The position numbers and the translations under genes were made by a program. The notes under the pieces are model-generated. The model was given only the letters and a program-made list of their open reading frames with translations. It did not search any database and was not told where the DNA came from. This document shows positions 1 to 11,113 of a DNA stretch of 64,000 bases, piece by piece. The stretch comes from Pseudonocardia sp. MH-G8 (lineage in GTDB: Bacteria; Actinomycetota; Actinomycetes; Mycobacteriales; Pseudonocardiaceae): positions 368,788 to 432,787 of the forward strand of contig NZ_NKYF01000005.1 of NCBI RefSeq assembly GCF_002262885.1, written 5' to 3'. Positions within the stretch are counted from its first letter, which is position 1. Each line of letters starts with the position of its first letter.

Positions 1-96
1 TTCATCGTGCCCAGCGTGTTCGACGCCGCCGTCGCCCCCGCCGTGGCCGAGGCGGTCCGCGAGGCCACGAAGCAGAAGGACGTCGCCCCGGTCTGA
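1..96 (+). CDS. C-terminus of probable NAD(P)-dependent malic enzyme (partial)
   Basis: Only the last 31 codons lie in the window, ending in TGA at 94-96. The encoded tail reads FIVPSVFDAAVAPAVAEAV followed by a short basic and polar end. The pattern (I)IPS-x-FD-x-x-VAPAVA-x-AV is the usual C-terminal end of bacterial malic enzymes, which decarboxylate malate to pyruvate in the cytoplasm. The call rests on this short tail alone, so another family with a similar end cannot be excluded. The gene starts outside the window. Confidence 0.6.
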   Translation, partial: FIVPSVFDAAVAPAVAEAVREATKQKDVAPV

Positions 97-129
97 CGCC
101 ATCACGGGTGTAGGGGTGTGCGTCTCGGG

Positions 130-412
130 CCCTCCCCGCGCGAGTCGGGGCGTGAGTGCGCGCGTGTCGGGGTGTGCCCGGCGCGTGTCGGGGTGTGAGT
201 GCGCGCGTGTCGGGGTGTGCCCGGCGCGTGTCGGGGTGTGAGCGCGCGCGAGTCGGGGCGTGCCCCGCGCGTGTCGGGGTGTGGGTGCGCGTGTGTCGGG
301 GTGTGCCCGGCGCGTGTCGGGGTGTGAGCGCCTGCGTGTCGGTGTGCCCCGCGCGAGTCGGGGTGTGAGTGCGCGCGTGTCGGGCTGTTCCGGCGCGAGT
401 CGGGGTGTCGGC
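130..412. repeat. Tandem GTGTCGGGGTGTG repeat array, about 13 units
   Basis: Two unit types of 21-22 bp alternate: GTGTCGGGGTGTG followed by CCCGGCGC, and the same core followed by AGTGCGCGC. A few cores read GAGTCGGGGCGTG instead. About 13 consecutive units are readable. There are no spacers between units, so this is a tandem repeat and not a CRISPR array. Open frames that run through it encode only low-complexity Arg/Gly/Val peptides. A related sequence lies inside a coding region at 18342-18380. Confidence 0.9.
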
Positions 413-511
413 CTGGGTGGTGTCGGGCCTGCGGATGGATGGCGCGTCGCCGTTGCCGCAGACCCGTGGCCGCCGCTCGGGCAAGATCTGGATCGCCGGT
501 CGCCCGCCCAC

Positions 512-574
512 TGATCACCGTTCCGGTGCACAGGCGGCCACATGCGGCCGCTTCTGCACCCGAACGCCGATCAT
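512..574. repeat. 63-bp GATCA palindromic element, copy 1
   Basis: The element begins TGATCACCGTTCCGGTGCA, has a central hairpin (GCGGCC...GGCCGC) and ends TGCACCCGAACGCCGATCAT, which is nearly the reverse complement of its start. It is the same length and architecture as the copies at 592-654, 27962-28024 and 46726-46788. It is intergenic, about 415 bp beyond the malic enzyme stop. Confidence 0.85.
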
Positions 575-591
575 GGTTCGATTTCCCCTCG

Positions 592-654
592 TGATCACTG
601 TTTCGGTGCAGGGGCGGCGAGATGTCGCCGGGTATGCGCCGGATCGACGATCAC
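592..654. repeat. 63-bp GATCA palindromic element, copy 2
   Basis: Starts TGATCACTGTTTCGGTGCA, has the central stem-loop CGGCGA-GATG-TCGCCG and ends with GACGATCAC. It lies in the same orientation as copy 1 with a 17-bp spacer, so the two form a tandem pair. Confidence 0.85.
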
Positions 655-777
655 CGTTCGCGACACCGTCCCCGACCTCGACGTGTGTGACGGCACCGCG
701 ACTGGGGTACGCGGCCGCGGCTCGCGTGCGCGAGGACGCAACTCGCGCGTGAGGGAGCCCGCTCGCGCGCCTCAGGG

Positions 778-899
778 CGCGATTCGCGGGTAGGCGCGGC
801 TCGCGGGTAGGGGGGGCGCGGCTCGCGGGTGGGTGGGCGCGGCTCGCGGGTGGGTGGGCGCGATTCGCGGGTAGGGGGCGCGGCTCGCGGAAGGTGGGG
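778..899. repeat. Tandem GGCGCGRYTCGCGGGT repeat, about 6 units
   Basis: Six units of 17-22 bp share the core GCGCGGCTCGCGGGT or GCGCGATTCGCGGGT, each followed by a G-rich run (TAGG, GGGTGG or AGGGG). The array stops about 30 bp before the 3' end of the LysR gene. The interval 97-926 as a whole holds repeats and no convincing gene. Confidence 0.8.
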
Positions 900-926
900 C
901 GGGCTCGCCGTCGGTGGGTCGGTGGG

Positions 927-1862
927 TCAGGTCGCGGCGAAGAGGTGCTGCTCCGCCGGCGCGAGCCAGACCTCGGACCGGGTCGGTGGGCGGTACCGGC
1001 CGCGCAGGTGCGTGATCAGGGCGGGGAGGAGCGGGTGGCGGTTGGCGCGCCGCCACAGCAGCGAGTGCGCGTAGACCGGCACCGGCGGCGCCACCGGGAT
1101 GCGGACGATCTCCGGGTGCCAGGGCACTCGCACGCCCTCGCCCGCGAACGTGAGCACCTCGGCCGAGCGGGAGACCTCGTCGAGCAGGTGGTCGAAGCCG
1201 AAGTCCGGGCCCTGGTTGGTGATGCGGACCGCGAACTCGGTGGCGAGGTCGGTGAACCAGGCGGTCCACTCGGTGCCCGGCGTGTTGCCGGGCATCCACG
1301 CGGTGGCCCCGGCGAGCTCGGCCATCCGCACCTGCTTGCGGCCCGCCAACGGGTGGCGGGTGCCGACCAGCACGTGCAGCGGGTCGAGTGCCACCGGGGT
1401 GTGTGCCAGCGCGGGGTCGAGCGGACCGAGGACCCGCACGAACGCCGCATCGACCGTTCCGCGCAGCAGCGCGGGCACGGCGGACCGCAGGCCGTCGGAC
1501 GTGATGATCTCGACGTCGGCGCCGGTGGCCTCGTGGAAGTCCCGGACCATCTCGGTGGCCGCCAGGCGCGTGCCGAGCACGTCGACGCGCAGTGCGCGCC
1601 GCCGGGACCGCACGGCGTCGAGGGCCTGGTCCGCCGCCCCGAGCAGCGCCCGCGCGGGCACGAGGAAGGCGACACCCTCCTCGGTGGGGTCCGCGCCGGC
1701 CGGGCTGCGGTGCAGCAGGGCGGCGCCGAGGTCGGACTCCAGCTTCGCGATCCGCTTGGAGACGGCCTGCTGGCTGATCCCGAGATCGTCGGCGGCTTCG
1801 CCGAAGCGGCGGTGGTCGGCGACGGCGACGAAGGCGCGCACCGCCCCCAGGTCGAGCTCCAC
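927..1862 (-). CDS. LysR-family transcriptional regulator
   Basis: A 311-aa LysR-type regulator. The N-terminal winged helix-turn-helix occupies roughly residues 4-62 (LGAVRAFVAVADHRRFGEAA, then the recognition helix ISQQAVSKRIAKLE). An effector-binding domain of the periplasmic-binding-protein type follows from about residue 90. I chose the GTG at 1862, giving VELDLGAVRAF, because the family normally starts within a few residues of the HTH. The longer frame to 1925 would run through a palindrome at 1877-1891 that looks like an operator. It is divergent from dnaE with about 120 bp between the starts. The inducer and targets are unknown. Confidence 0.85.
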   Translation of the reverse strand: MELDLGAVRAFVAVADHRRFGEAADDLGISQQAVSKRIAKLESDLGAALLHRSPAGADPTEEGVAFLVPARALLGAADQALDAVRSRRRALRVDVLGTRLAATEMVRDFHEATGADVEIITSDGLRSAVPALLRGTVDAAFVRVLGPLDPALAHTPVALDPLHVLVGTRHPLAGRKQVRMAELAGATAWMPGNTPGTEWTAWFTDLATEFAVRITNQGPDFGFDHLLDEVSRSAEVLTFAGEGVRVPWHPEIVRIPVAPPVPVYAHSLLWRRANRHPLLPALITHLRGRYRPPTRSEVWLAPAEQHLFAAT

Positions 1863-1876
1863 CGCGTTCTCCTTCG

Positions 1877-1891
1877 ACAACCATTGGTTGT
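1877..1891. promoter_or_regulatory. Candidate LysR operator (palindrome ACAACCATTGGTTGT)
   Basis: The 15-bp palindrome ACAACCA-T-TGGTTGT sits 15 bp upstream of the chosen LysR start, in the divergent LysR-dnaE spacer. LysR proteins typically bind short interrupted palindromes upstream of their own gene. Autoregulation is an inference. The A/T-rich centre is striking in this GC-rich DNA. Confidence 0.5.
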
Positions 1892-1985
1892 GACGGTGGG
1901 CGTGTCCGCTGTTGGACCGCTGCACCCTGTCCTCGGTGTGATGCCGGTGCTCTGATCACCAGCTACCACCGCGAGGAGAGTACGC

Positions 1986-5588
<3,603 letters not shown>

Positions 5589-6182
5589 CGTCCGCGAGCA
5601 CGTGGCGGCACTCACCGCGTGCGGTGACGTGCGCGCGGTGTCGGTGCGGCGGGCCTCCGAGCTCGACGCGGTGGACGCCCTGGTGATCCCGGGTGGCGAG
5701 TCCACCACGATGAGCCGGCTGCTGCAGACGTTCGACCTGCTCGACCCGCTGCGCAAGCGGATCGTGGACGGGATGCCGGCCTACGGCTCGTGCGCCGGGA
5801 TGATCCTGCTGGCGAGCGAGGTGCTCGACGGCCGGCCCGACCAGCAGCAGCTCGGCGGCCTTGACGTCGTCGTGCGGCGCAACGCGTTCGGCCGCCAGGT
5901 CGACTCGTTCGAGACCGACCTCCCGTTCTCGGGCCTGGTCGACGGGCCGGTGCGCGCGGTCTTCATCCGGGCGCCGTGGGTGGAGTCGGTCGGTCCGGCG
6001 GTCGAGGTCCTCGCCACCGTCCCGGACCGCACCAGCACCGGCGCCGACGCGGGTGCCGCGGCCGGTCGCCCCGTCGCCGTGCGGCAGGGCTCGGTGATCG
6101 CCACCTCGTTCCACCCGGAGCTCACCGGCGACCTGCGCGTGCACGGCCTGTTCTGCGAGCTGGTGAAGCAGACCGCCACGCG

Positions 6183-7160
6183 TTAGACGCGGGCCAGCGC
6201 GGCGTCCAGCTCGTCGACACAGGCCAGGGCGGCCGACACCGAGTAGCCGTCCCACCAGGCCACCGGGTCCAGCTCCACCACCCGCCCCGCCTGCACCGCG
6301 GGCAGCTGCGCCCACAGGCCGCCCGAGAGGTAGCGCTGCGCGGTGGCCGCGGCGTCGAGGGCCGAGCCGCCCCCGCCCACGAAGTAGAGCAGCACGTCGG
6401 CGTCGGCGGTGACACCGACGGTCTCCTCGGTGAGAGAGACGTAGGTGGCGCTGCTGCCCGGCGTGTCGGTGGAGGGTGGGCGCCGGATCCCGGCGTGGGC
6501 GAGGATCGAGGCACCGAAGATCTCGCCGCGCACGATCCGCAGCTCCGACGCGGTGAACCGGAGCAAGGCGACGGTGGCCCCGGCGATCGTGGCGGCATGC
6601 CGCGCCGCCACCTCCGACACCTGCGCGGCGTACTCGTCGAGCCGCGCGTGGATCCGGTCGCCCGCGCCCAGCACGCCGCCGATGGTGCGCACGGCCTCGC
6701 GCCAGTCCTGCCCGGCCCCGGCATTCTCGTACGCCACCGTGGGGGCGATCCGGCTGAGCTCGGCGTAGGCGGGTTCGACGCGCTGCACGTTGCCGAGCAC
6801 GAGATCGGGCGCCAGCGCGGCCACGCGCTCCAGGTCGAGCTGGTTGAACCCGAGCGAGGTGAAGCCCCTCGGCGGTCCGGGGAGGTACCCGGGCACCGTC
6901 ACGGCGCCGTCGAGCGTCTCGGACGCGACGAGCGGGGCGCCCATCTCGAGGCTGACCTGCAGCGCGCCGTTCGAGTCCAGTGAGACCACCCGCCGCGGTG
7001 CCACCGGGACGTCGGTCGTGCCGAGCGGGTGGGTGACCGGTCGCGTGGCCGCGGGGGCGACCGGCGCCGGGTCGGCCGTGCAGGCCGCGAGCGAGACGAG
7101 CCCGGCGGTGCCGGCGAGGAACCCGCGACGGGTGAGTGGAGGCGACGCGGCGGTGATCAC
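6183..7160 (-). CDS. ABC transporter substrate-binding lipoprotein, iron-siderophore type (FepB/FecB-like)
   Basis: A 325-aa extracytoplasmic binding protein of the helical-backbone class. The N-terminus ([20 protein letters not shown]) has a twin-arginine-like pair, a hydrophobic core and a lipobox ending in AAC, so it should be anchored as a lipoprotein. The mature part contains [20 protein letters not shown] and [17 protein letters not shown], typical of ferric-siderophore binders. It starts at the GTG at 7160. It lies downstream of the FhuF-like gene with a 27-bp gap containing an IdeR/DtxR-like box. No permease or ATPase gene is nearby. Confidence 0.85.
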   Translation of the reverse strand: MITAASPPLTRRGFLAGTAGLVSLAACTADPAPVAPAATRPVTHPLGTTDVPVAPRRVVSLDSNGALQVSLEMGAPLVASETLDGAVTVPGYLPGPPRGFTSLGFNQLDLERVAALAPDLVLGNVQRVEPAYAELSRIAPTVAYENAGAGQDWREAVRTIGGVLGAGDRIHARLDEYAAQVSEVAARHAATIAGATVALLRFTASELRIVRGEIFGASILAHAGIRRPPSTDTPGSSATYVSLTEETVGVTADADVLLYFVGGGGSALDAAATAQRYLSGGLWAQLPAVQAGRVVELDPVAWWDGYSVSAALACVDELDAALARV

Positions 7161-7171
7161 GCCTCGACAGT

Positions 7172-7190
7172 AGAGGTGAGGCTAACCTCA
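7172..7190. promoter_or_regulatory. IdeR/DtxR-type iron box
   Basis: AGAGGTGAGGCTAACCTCA matches the TTAGGTTAGGCTAACCTAA consensus at 15 of 19 positions, with a well-conserved core. It lies 11 bp upstream of the siderophore-binding protein start and overlaps the FhuF-like stop codon. This fits iron-dependent repression of an internal promoter. Confidence 0.7.
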
Positions 7191-8021
7191 GCGACGGGTG
7201 GGCCGTAGGGTCGAGGCGGCCCACTTCGCGTGGCGGGCGTCCGCGTCCAGCAGTGGGCAGGTCAGGCACATGCCGTGCGTCGGCTCCTTGAAGTCGAGGC
7301 AGCACGCGCCCCGCACGCCCCACACCTCGTCCGGGTCGGCGCCGAAGCGCACCAGCTCCGGGCGCGAGAACCGCGGCGCGCCCGCGGCGTGCAGCGCCTC
7401 GGCGAGCGCGGCTGCGCGCTCCCACGCGGCGGTGCGGTCGTGCCCGAGCTGGCGGGCCACGCTGAGCGGGTTGAAGTGCAGCATGTCCAGCACGTACCCC
7501 CACAGCGTGCGCGGTCCGACCCTGCTGGCGGCGCGCACGGCGTCGACCAGGGGCGCGACCGTCGCGACGAACCCCTCGGCGACCCAGGCGTCCAACGCGG
7601 CGGTGGACGGCACGCGCACGTCGGCGCCGCCGCTCGCGGGCGGCCCGCCGACCCGTGCGGTGGCCGGGCTGACGAGCAGCCTGCGGTCCACGCCGGTCCG
7701 GCCACCGGCGTGGCACCAGTACCCGTCTGCGGTGATCGACGGCGCGGCGTCGACGAGGTAGACCGCGGTGCTGACGCAGAAGATGAGCTCGCGCAGCACG
7801 GTGCGCAGCGCGTGGACGGCGTGCGGGCCTGCGGGTGCGCTCGCGGCGGCGATCTTCAGCAGCTCGTCCAGCCGTGCCGAGCCGGGCGCGGCGAGCTCCG
7901 CGGCGCTGGACCACCCCGGGCCGGTGGGCGCCGTGGCGGCGAGCTCGGGCAGCGGCGCGAAGGTGAGCGGCGCGCACCGGGCGCGCAGCTCCTCGAGGCG
8001 TTCACCCACGACCGTCCCCAC
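7188..8021 (-). CDS. FhuF-like (2Fe-2S) ferric-siderophore reductase
   Basis: A 277-aa protein whose C-terminus carries the FhuF iron-sulfur motif: GACCLDF, then about ten residues, then MCLTCPL, i.e. CC-x(10)-C-x(2)-C. FhuF proteins reduce ferric iron from siderophores in the cytoplasm. The rest resembles the actinobacterial IucA/IucC-FhuF C-terminal fold, though I recognise no other motif. It starts at the GTG at 8021 (an in-frame GTG at 8009 is possible). A TAGGGT -10-like hexamer just upstream would give a leaderless message. It is followed by the siderophore-binding lipoprotein, forming an iron-acquisition pair. Confidence 0.82.
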   Translation of the reverse strand: MGTVVGERLEELRARCAPLTFAPLPELAATAPTGPGWSSAAELAAPGSARLDELLKIAAASAPAGPHAVHALRTVLRELIFCVSTAVYLVDAAPSITADGYWCHAGGRTGVDRRLLVSPATARVGGPPASGGADVRVPSTAALDAWVAEGFVATVAPLVDAVRAASRVGPRTLWGYVLDMLHFNPLSVARQLGHDRTAAWERAAALAEALHAAGAPRFSRPELVRFGADPDEVWGVRGACCLDFKEPTHGMCLTCPLLDADARHAKWAASTLRPTRR

Positions 8022-8109
8022 CCGTGCACCCTATGCACGCACACCGGCTCCGTCGCGCGGAGGCCCGACGGTAGGATCGTCGGGATCTGTGCACGGAGAA
8101 GGGACATCG

Positions 8110-8862
8110 ATGAGCGGCCACTCCAAATGGGCTACCACCAAGCACAAGAAGGCCGTCATCGACGCTCGCCGCGGCAAGATGTTCGCCAAACTGATCAAGA
8201 ACATCGAGGTGGCCGCGCGCACCGGCGGCGGTGACCCCGACGGCAACCCCACGCTCTACGACGCCATCCAGAAGGCGAAGAAGAGCTCGGTGCCCAACGA
8301 CAACATCGAACGCGCGGTCAAGCGCGGTTCCGGCGCCGACGCCGGTGGCGCCGACTACCAGGCGATCACCTACGAGGGCTACGGCCCGAACGGCGTCGCA
8401 GTGCTCATCGAGTGCCTCACCGACAACCGCAACCGCGCCGCCACCGAGGTGCGCACGGCGATGACCCGCAACGGCGGCCAGATGGCCGACCCGGGGTCGG
8501 TGGCCTACCTGTTCACCCGCAAGGGCGTGGTGATCGTGCCGAAGAACGGGCTCACCGAGGACGACGTCCTGCTCGCGGTCCTCGACGCCGGCGCCGAGGA
8601 GGTCAACGATCTCGGCGAGAGCTTCGAGATCGTCTCCGAGGCCACCGACCTCATCCCGGTCCGCACGGCCCTGCAGGAGGCCGGCCTCGAGTACGACTCG
8701 GCCGACCCGACGTTCCTGCCCTCGATGTCGATCCCGCTGGACGCCGACGCGGCCAAGAAGGTGTTCCGGCTGATCGAGGCCCTCGAGGATTCCGACGAGG
8801 TCCAGAACGTCTACGCGAACTTCGACGTGAGCGACGAGGTCCTGGAAGAAGTGAACGCGTAA
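8110..8862 (+). CDS. yebC: YebC/PmpR-family regulator / translation factor
   Basis: A 250-aa member of the highly conserved YebC (TACO1) family, beginning [22 protein letters not shown]. YebC proteins bind DNA as regulators and in recent work help ribosomes through difficult sequences. The ATG at 8110 is preceded by GGAGAAGGG. A TAGGAT -10 candidate lies at 8072-8077. In most actinobacteria this gene sits between pdxT and ruvC. Here a two-gene iron cassette separates it from pdxT and about 22.5 kb separates it from ruvC. Confidence 0.95.
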   Translation: MSGHSKWATTKHKKAVIDARRGKMFAKLIKNIEVAARTGGGDPDGNPTLYDAIQKAKKSSVPNDNIERAVKRGSGADAGGADYQAITYEGYGPNGVAVLIECLTDNRNRAATEVRTAMTRNGGQMADPGSVAYLFTRKGVVIVPKNGLTEDDVLLAVLDAGAEEVNDLGESFEIVSEATDLIPVRTALQEAGLEYDSADPTFLPSMSIPLDADAAKKVFRLIEALEDSDEVQNVYANFDVSDEVLEEVNA

Positions 8863-8877
8863 GAACCCGCTCCACTT

Positions 8878-8926
8878 GACGAACGGCAGTTCCGTCGCCA
8901 CCTAGCCGACGGAAGTGCCGTTCGTC
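8878..8926. terminator. Bidirectional hairpin terminator between yebC and the GrpE-like gene
   Basis: A 20-bp stem (GACGAACGGCAGTTCCGTCG at 8878-8897 pairing with 8907-8926, one mismatch) closes a 9-nt loop. It lies between convergent genes and overlaps the last codons and the TAG of the GrpE-like gene. No T-run follows, as is common in high-GC actinobacteria. Confidence 0.75.
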
Positions 8927-9372
8927 GGTCGGGGGGATCGGTGGCGGTGCACGGCCACGCGCGCCGGGCGCACCGATCGGCCCTCGACCTCCAGGCCGGG
9001 TTCGCGCAAGGCGGCCACCGTGCGGTCGAGTGCCGGGTCGTCGGTGCTCACGACCTCCGCGGCCTCCATCGTCGCGGCGCTGAACGGGTGCCCCGGGCGG
9101 GGCGAGACGAGCGTGCCGCCGCGGCCGGCGAGCAGGCGCTCCAGCCCGCCGGCGATGGCCGCGAACGCCGCGCGTTCCTTGCGGGTGCGGGTGGTCCCCG
9201 CGCAGGCCAGCGCGTCGTTGCGCAGGGCGTGCAGCTCCACGAGGAGGGGCACGTCGGGCCCGGAGCGCCCGCTCGCACCGGCGATCGTGGCGAGCGTGGT
9301 GGTCTGTCGGGTGACGAGGCGTGACAGGTCGTCGACCTTGTCCGCGAGGTCCTGGAGCGAGGGGTCGGCCAT
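8902..9372 (-). CDS. GrpE-like nucleotide exchange factor
   Basis: A 156-aa protein with a predicted N-terminal coiled-coil (LQDLADKVDDLSRLVTRQTT). A C-terminal segment, from about LVSPRPGHPFSAATMEAAEV to SVRPARVAVHR, matches the GrpE beta-domain pattern (pGxpFdxxxxeAv...grxxRpAxVxV). GrpE proteins release ADP from Hsp70. The ATG at 9372 is chosen because a longer upstream frame would overlap the divergent Hsp70 gene. The two starts are 31 bp apart, strongly suggesting a dedicated exchange factor for that Hsp70. It is much shorter and more diverged than housekeeping GrpE. Confidence 0.75.
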   Translation of the reverse strand: MADPSLQDLADKVDDLSRLVTRQTTTLATIAGASGRSGPDVPLLVELHALRNDALACAGTTRTRKERAAFAAIAGGLERLLAGRGGTLVSPRPGHPFSAATMEAAEVVSTDDPALDRTVAALREPGLEVEGRSVRPARVAVHRHRSPRPTNGTSVG

Positions 9373-9403
9373 CCCGGGGAACCTATCGCTACTGTCTCCG
9401 AAC

Positions 9404-11095
9404 GTGGCCGTCCACGGTATCGATCTCGGCACCACGAACTCCGCCATCGCCCGTACCGGCCCGGACGGTCGTCCCGAGGTCCTCACAGGGCTCTCGGGTA
9501 CGCCGACCACCCCCTCGGTGGTGCTGTTCGCCGGCGCGGGCGAGCACGTCGTGGGAGAGGGTGCGCGCCGCGAGGCCCGGCTCGACCCGGAGCGTGTGTG
9601 CGCCCTCGTGAAGCGCCGGATGGGCGATTCGGAGTGGCGCTTCGTCGCCCACGGCTCGGGCTGGTCGGCGCCCGCCGTCTCGTCGCTGATCCTCAAGAGC
9701 CTGGTCGCCGACGCGGGCTTCGCCACCGGCGACACACCCTCGGCCGCCGTCATCACGGTGCCCGCCTACTTCGGTGACGAGGAGCGGCGCGCCACCGTGC
9801 TCGCGGGCAGCTACGCCGGGCTCGACGTCGTCGACGTGCTGTCCGAGCCGATCGCCGCCGCGCTCGCCTACGGGTTCGGGCGCCTCGACGGCAGCCCCGA
9901 CGTCTCGAAGAGCCAGGAGGCGACCCGGCACGAGACCGTCCTCGTCTACGACCTGGGCGGCGGCACGTTCGACGCCACCGTCATCGAGCTGGCCGACCGA
10001 CGGATCTCGGTGCTCGCCGTGGACGGCGACCACCAGCTCGGCGGCGCCGACTGGGACGAGCGGGTGGCGCTGCACCTGTCGCGGCGCTTCTGCGCCGAGA
10101 ACCCGGACGCGGAGGACCCGCTCGACGACTCCGCGGGTGCGCAGGCGCTCGTGCTGGCCGCGGAGCGGGCCAAACACCAGCTCACCGACGCCGAGAGCAC
10201 GGACGTCGTCGTCGCGCACGACGGTGCCCGCGCGACCGTGCACCTCACGCGCGCCGAGCTGGAGGAGATGACCGCGCCGCTGCTGCGCCGCACCGTGGAC
10301 CTCACCCGCGCCTGCCTCGCGGAGGCGGCCCGCCGCGGCGTCGACCGCGTGGACCGGGTGCTGCTCGTCGGCGGCTCGTCGCGGATGCCGGCCGTCGCGG
10401 CCGCACTGCGCAGCGACCTGGAGCTGGATCCCCGGCTGCACGACCCCGACCTCGCCGTGGTCCGGGGTGCCGCGCTGTACGGGGAGAAGAAGGAGCTCGA
10501 GCGGATGGTCGCCGCCGACCTGCGCACCCGTGGCCGGCTGCGTGACGGTGCTCCGCTGGACGACGCCGCTCCCGCCGACCTCGACGACGCCTGCCGCCGC
10601 GTCGCCGACGCCTACGCGGTGCCGCTGTCGCAGGTGCGCCGCGCCGTGGAGATCCAGGTCGACACGGTGGTGTCACGCGGGTTCGGGGTCTTGGCGGTCA
10701 ACGCCCTCGCCGGGCGCCTCGAGCCCTCGTGGCTGGTGCACCGCAACGACCGGCTCCCGATCCGCACCAGCCGCTCCTACGGCACGATCCGCGCCGACCA
10801 GGACGAGATCCAGGTGACGGTCGTCGAGCAGCAGGGCCAGGCCGAGTCGTCCCGGCCGGAGGACGCGAAGGTCCTCATGATCGGGGAGATCTCCGGCATC
10901 CCGCCCGGCTACGACGAGGGCAGCGAGGTGCGCGTGACGTTCGAGATGGGGTTCGACGGCGTGTTGCACGTGACCGCGTTCCACGTCGACGCCGGCATCC
11001 CGCTGGAGCTCACCGCCACCACCGGGGCCACGTTGTCGCAGTCCGAGGTGGCGCGGGAGCGCGACCAGCTGGGGAAGACGCGCCGCCGTGAGTGA
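9404..11095 (+). CDS. Hsp70-family chaperone (non-canonical DnaK homologue)
   Basis: A 563-aa Hsp70 ATPase. Nucleotide-binding motifs include GIDLGTTNS (residues 5-13), VYDLGGGTFDATV and LLVGGSSRMPAV. A short beta-sandwich-like substrate region follows (ILAVNAL..., then VTFEMGFDGVLHVTA). It lacks the C-terminal lid and EEVD-like tail of housekeeping DnaK and has unusual inserts, so it is probably an accessory paralogue. The GTG at 9404 starts MAVHGIDLGTT. It is divergent from the GrpE-like gene and followed after 18 bp by the Fn3-containing partner. Confidence 0.88.
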   Translation: MAVHGIDLGTTNSAIARTGPDGRPEVLTGLSGTPTTPSVVLFAGAGEHVVGEGARREARLDPERVCALVKRRMGDSEWRFVAHGSGWSAPAVSSLILKSLVADAGFATGDTPSAAVITVPAYFGDEERRATVLAGSYAGLDVVDVLSEPIAAALAYGFGRLDGSPDVSKSQEATRHETVLVYDLGGGTFDATVIELADRRISVLAVDGDHQLGGADWDERVALHLSRRFCAENPDAEDPLDDSAGAQALVLAAERAKHQLTDAESTDVVVAHDGARATVHLTRAELEEMTAPLLRRTVDLTRACLAEAARRGVDRVDRVLLVGGSSRMPAVAAALRSDLELDPRLHDPDLAVVRGAALYGEKKELERMVAADLRTRGRLRDGAPLDDAAPADLDDACRRVADAYAVPLSQVRRAVEIQVDTVVSRGFGVLAVNALAGRLEPSWLVHRNDRLPIRTSRSYGTIRADQDEIQVTVVEQQGQAESSRPEDAKVLMIGEISGIPPGYDEGSEVRVTFEMGFDGVLHVTAFHVDAGIPLELTATTGATLSQSEVARERDQLGKTRRRE

Positions 11096-11113
11096 CGCCG
11101 TGGGTGAGCGGTG

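Noticed and set aside
130..412. CRISPR array
   Set aside because: Units are contiguous without unique spacers and alternate in type; no cas genes nearby.
2..518. Arg/His/Thr-rich and Arg/Gly-rich open frames on both strands through the first repeat array
   Set aside because: They exist only because the short G-rich units have no stops; there is no non-repetitive domain, start signal or family resemblance.
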